Assembly (NCBI GenBank): GCA_001783355.1 | Contig: MFMA01000014.1 | Coordinates: 1-10,945 of the forward strand | Length of the DNA stretch: 10,945 nucleotides | Source of the DNA: Candidatus Kaiserbacteria bacterium RIFCSPLOWO2_01_FULL_54_20 | GTDB lineage: Bacteria > Patescibacteriota > Minisyncoccia > Phycocordibacterales > UBA2100 | Direction of reading: 5' to 3' | Shown here: positions 10,537 to 10,945 of the stretch, one piece after another | How positions within the stretch are numbered: position 1 is the stretch's first letter | Layout: every line of letters begins with the position of its first letter | The notes under the pieces: generated by a model | The model's database searches: none | The model's input: only the letters and a program-made list of their open reading frames with translations | Told to the model about the DNA's origin: nothing | Made by a program: the position numbers and the translations under genes

Positions 10537-10945
10537 ATGGACATGGAAGAACTCTCGAAATCCCAGATCGTTCTCCTCACGCTCCTCGTCAGCTTCGTTA
10601 CGTCCATCGCAACGGGCATCGTAACCGTCTCTCTCATGGACCAAGCGCCTCCCGCGATAGCGCAAACGGTCAATCGCATTATCGAACGCACGGTGGAAAA
10701 AGTAGTGCCGTCTCCCGCAGGGCAAAGCGCCGCAGTCGTGACGACCGAAAAGACGGTCGTCGTAAAGGAGTCCGACCTTATCGTGCAGGCGGTCGAAAAA
10801 ATTACGCCGAGCCTCGTGCGCGTATACACAAGTTCCGAAAAAGACCCAATTTTTCTAGGGTTAGGCATCGTTATTGATGCAGAAGGAAGTGTTATCGCCG
10901 ACAGTACCATGCTTAGCGGGCTGAGCGAGGTTTCCGTCATCTTTT
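10537..10945 (+). CDS. Membrane-anchored trypsin-like (DegP/HtrA-related) protein, probably lacking the catalytic His; 3' end outside window
   Basis: The first 136 residues are present and the frame runs off the window edge. A short cytoplasmic N-terminus (MDMEELSKSQ) is followed by one membrane helix (about 11-34) and a Val/Glu/Thr-rich linker (40-80). From about residue 80 the sequence fits the start of an HtrA-type protease domain: LIVQAVEKITPSLVRVY, then GLGIVIDAEGSVIADSTML. In active HtrA enzymes this stretch reads GSG..IDADG..VTNNHVV with the catalytic His. Here GSG is GLG and the His position is occupied by Thr (T124), so the protein may be a non-catalytic relative. I recall similar anchored proteins in Parcubacteria annotated as trypsin-like peptidases. 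The PDZ domain, Asp and Ser regions lie outside the window. ATG 10543 is an alternative start; 10537 fits the promoter spacing. Confidence 0.7.
   Translation, partial: MDMEELSKSQIVLLTLLVSFVTSIATGIVTVSLMDQAPPAIAQTVNRIIERTVEKVVPSPAGQSAAVVTTEKTVVVKESDLIVQAVEKITPSLVRVYTSSEKDPIFLGLGIVIDAEGSVIADSTMLSGLSEVSVIF

Noticed and set aside
1..10945. CRISPR array
   Set aside because: The direct repeats found are isolated pairs with unequal spacing. No repeat-spacer series and no cas gene is present.

Overview
This window most likely comes from a member of the Candidate Phyla Radiation (Patescibacteria, probably a Parcubacteria-type lineage). That assignment is inference from gene content. The signs are a short IF-2 that starts almost directly at its G domain, small orphan proteins of types I associate with that group (a Cys-rich 58-residue protein, a single-pass 71-residue membrane protein, an anchored FN3-like repeat protein), tRNAs without encoded CCA, few Shine-Dalgarno sequences and apparently leaderless promoters. 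TGA serves as an ordinary stop codon (infB and the cysteine desulfurase end on it), so the UGA-recoded CPR groups are unlikely.

Layout. Positions 1-3311 (minus strand) hold a compact operon: an OmpR-type response regulator, a MASE1 hybrid histidine kinase, then a class-IV PLP aminotransferase cut by the window edge. A divergent intergenic region with candidate operator repeats separates it from a plus-strand pair at 3582-4870: an anchored three-repeat FN3-like surface protein and a Cys-rich mini-protein. Positions 4871-6313 are mostly RNA genes and structured non-coding DNA: tRNA-Leu(UAG), a small plus-strand membrane protein, then tRNA-Lys(CUU), tRNA-Leu(UAA) and tRNA-Cys(GCA) on the minus strand. 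Two palindrome-rich islands lie directly 3' of tRNA-Leu(UAG) and tRNA-Lys. Positions 6317-9270 (minus strand) carry infB and rbfA, the conserved translation-initiation and 30S-maturation pair, with a GIY-YIG nuclease gene between them and a LAGLIDADG endonuclease gene between rbfA and tRNA-Cys. Positions 9321-10945 (plus strand) hold an IscS/NifS-type cysteine desulfurase and the start of a membrane-anchored protein related to trypsin-like proteases.

The most notable finding is that the GIY-YIG gene has the anatomy of a tiny transposable unit: about 20-bp terminal inverted repeats at 7450-7469 and 7728-7748, flanked by a CATA direct repeat. Removing the unit with one CATA restores an infB-stop/rbfA-start junction of TGA-T-ATG. 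Other points worth checking are inverted copies of tRNA 3' halves in the tRNA trailers, a hairpin array bounded by 16-bp direct repeats beside tRNA-Lys, a perfect 17-bp-arm palindrome inside the cysteine desulfurase gene, and paired D-loop/T-loop changes in two of the four tRNAs.
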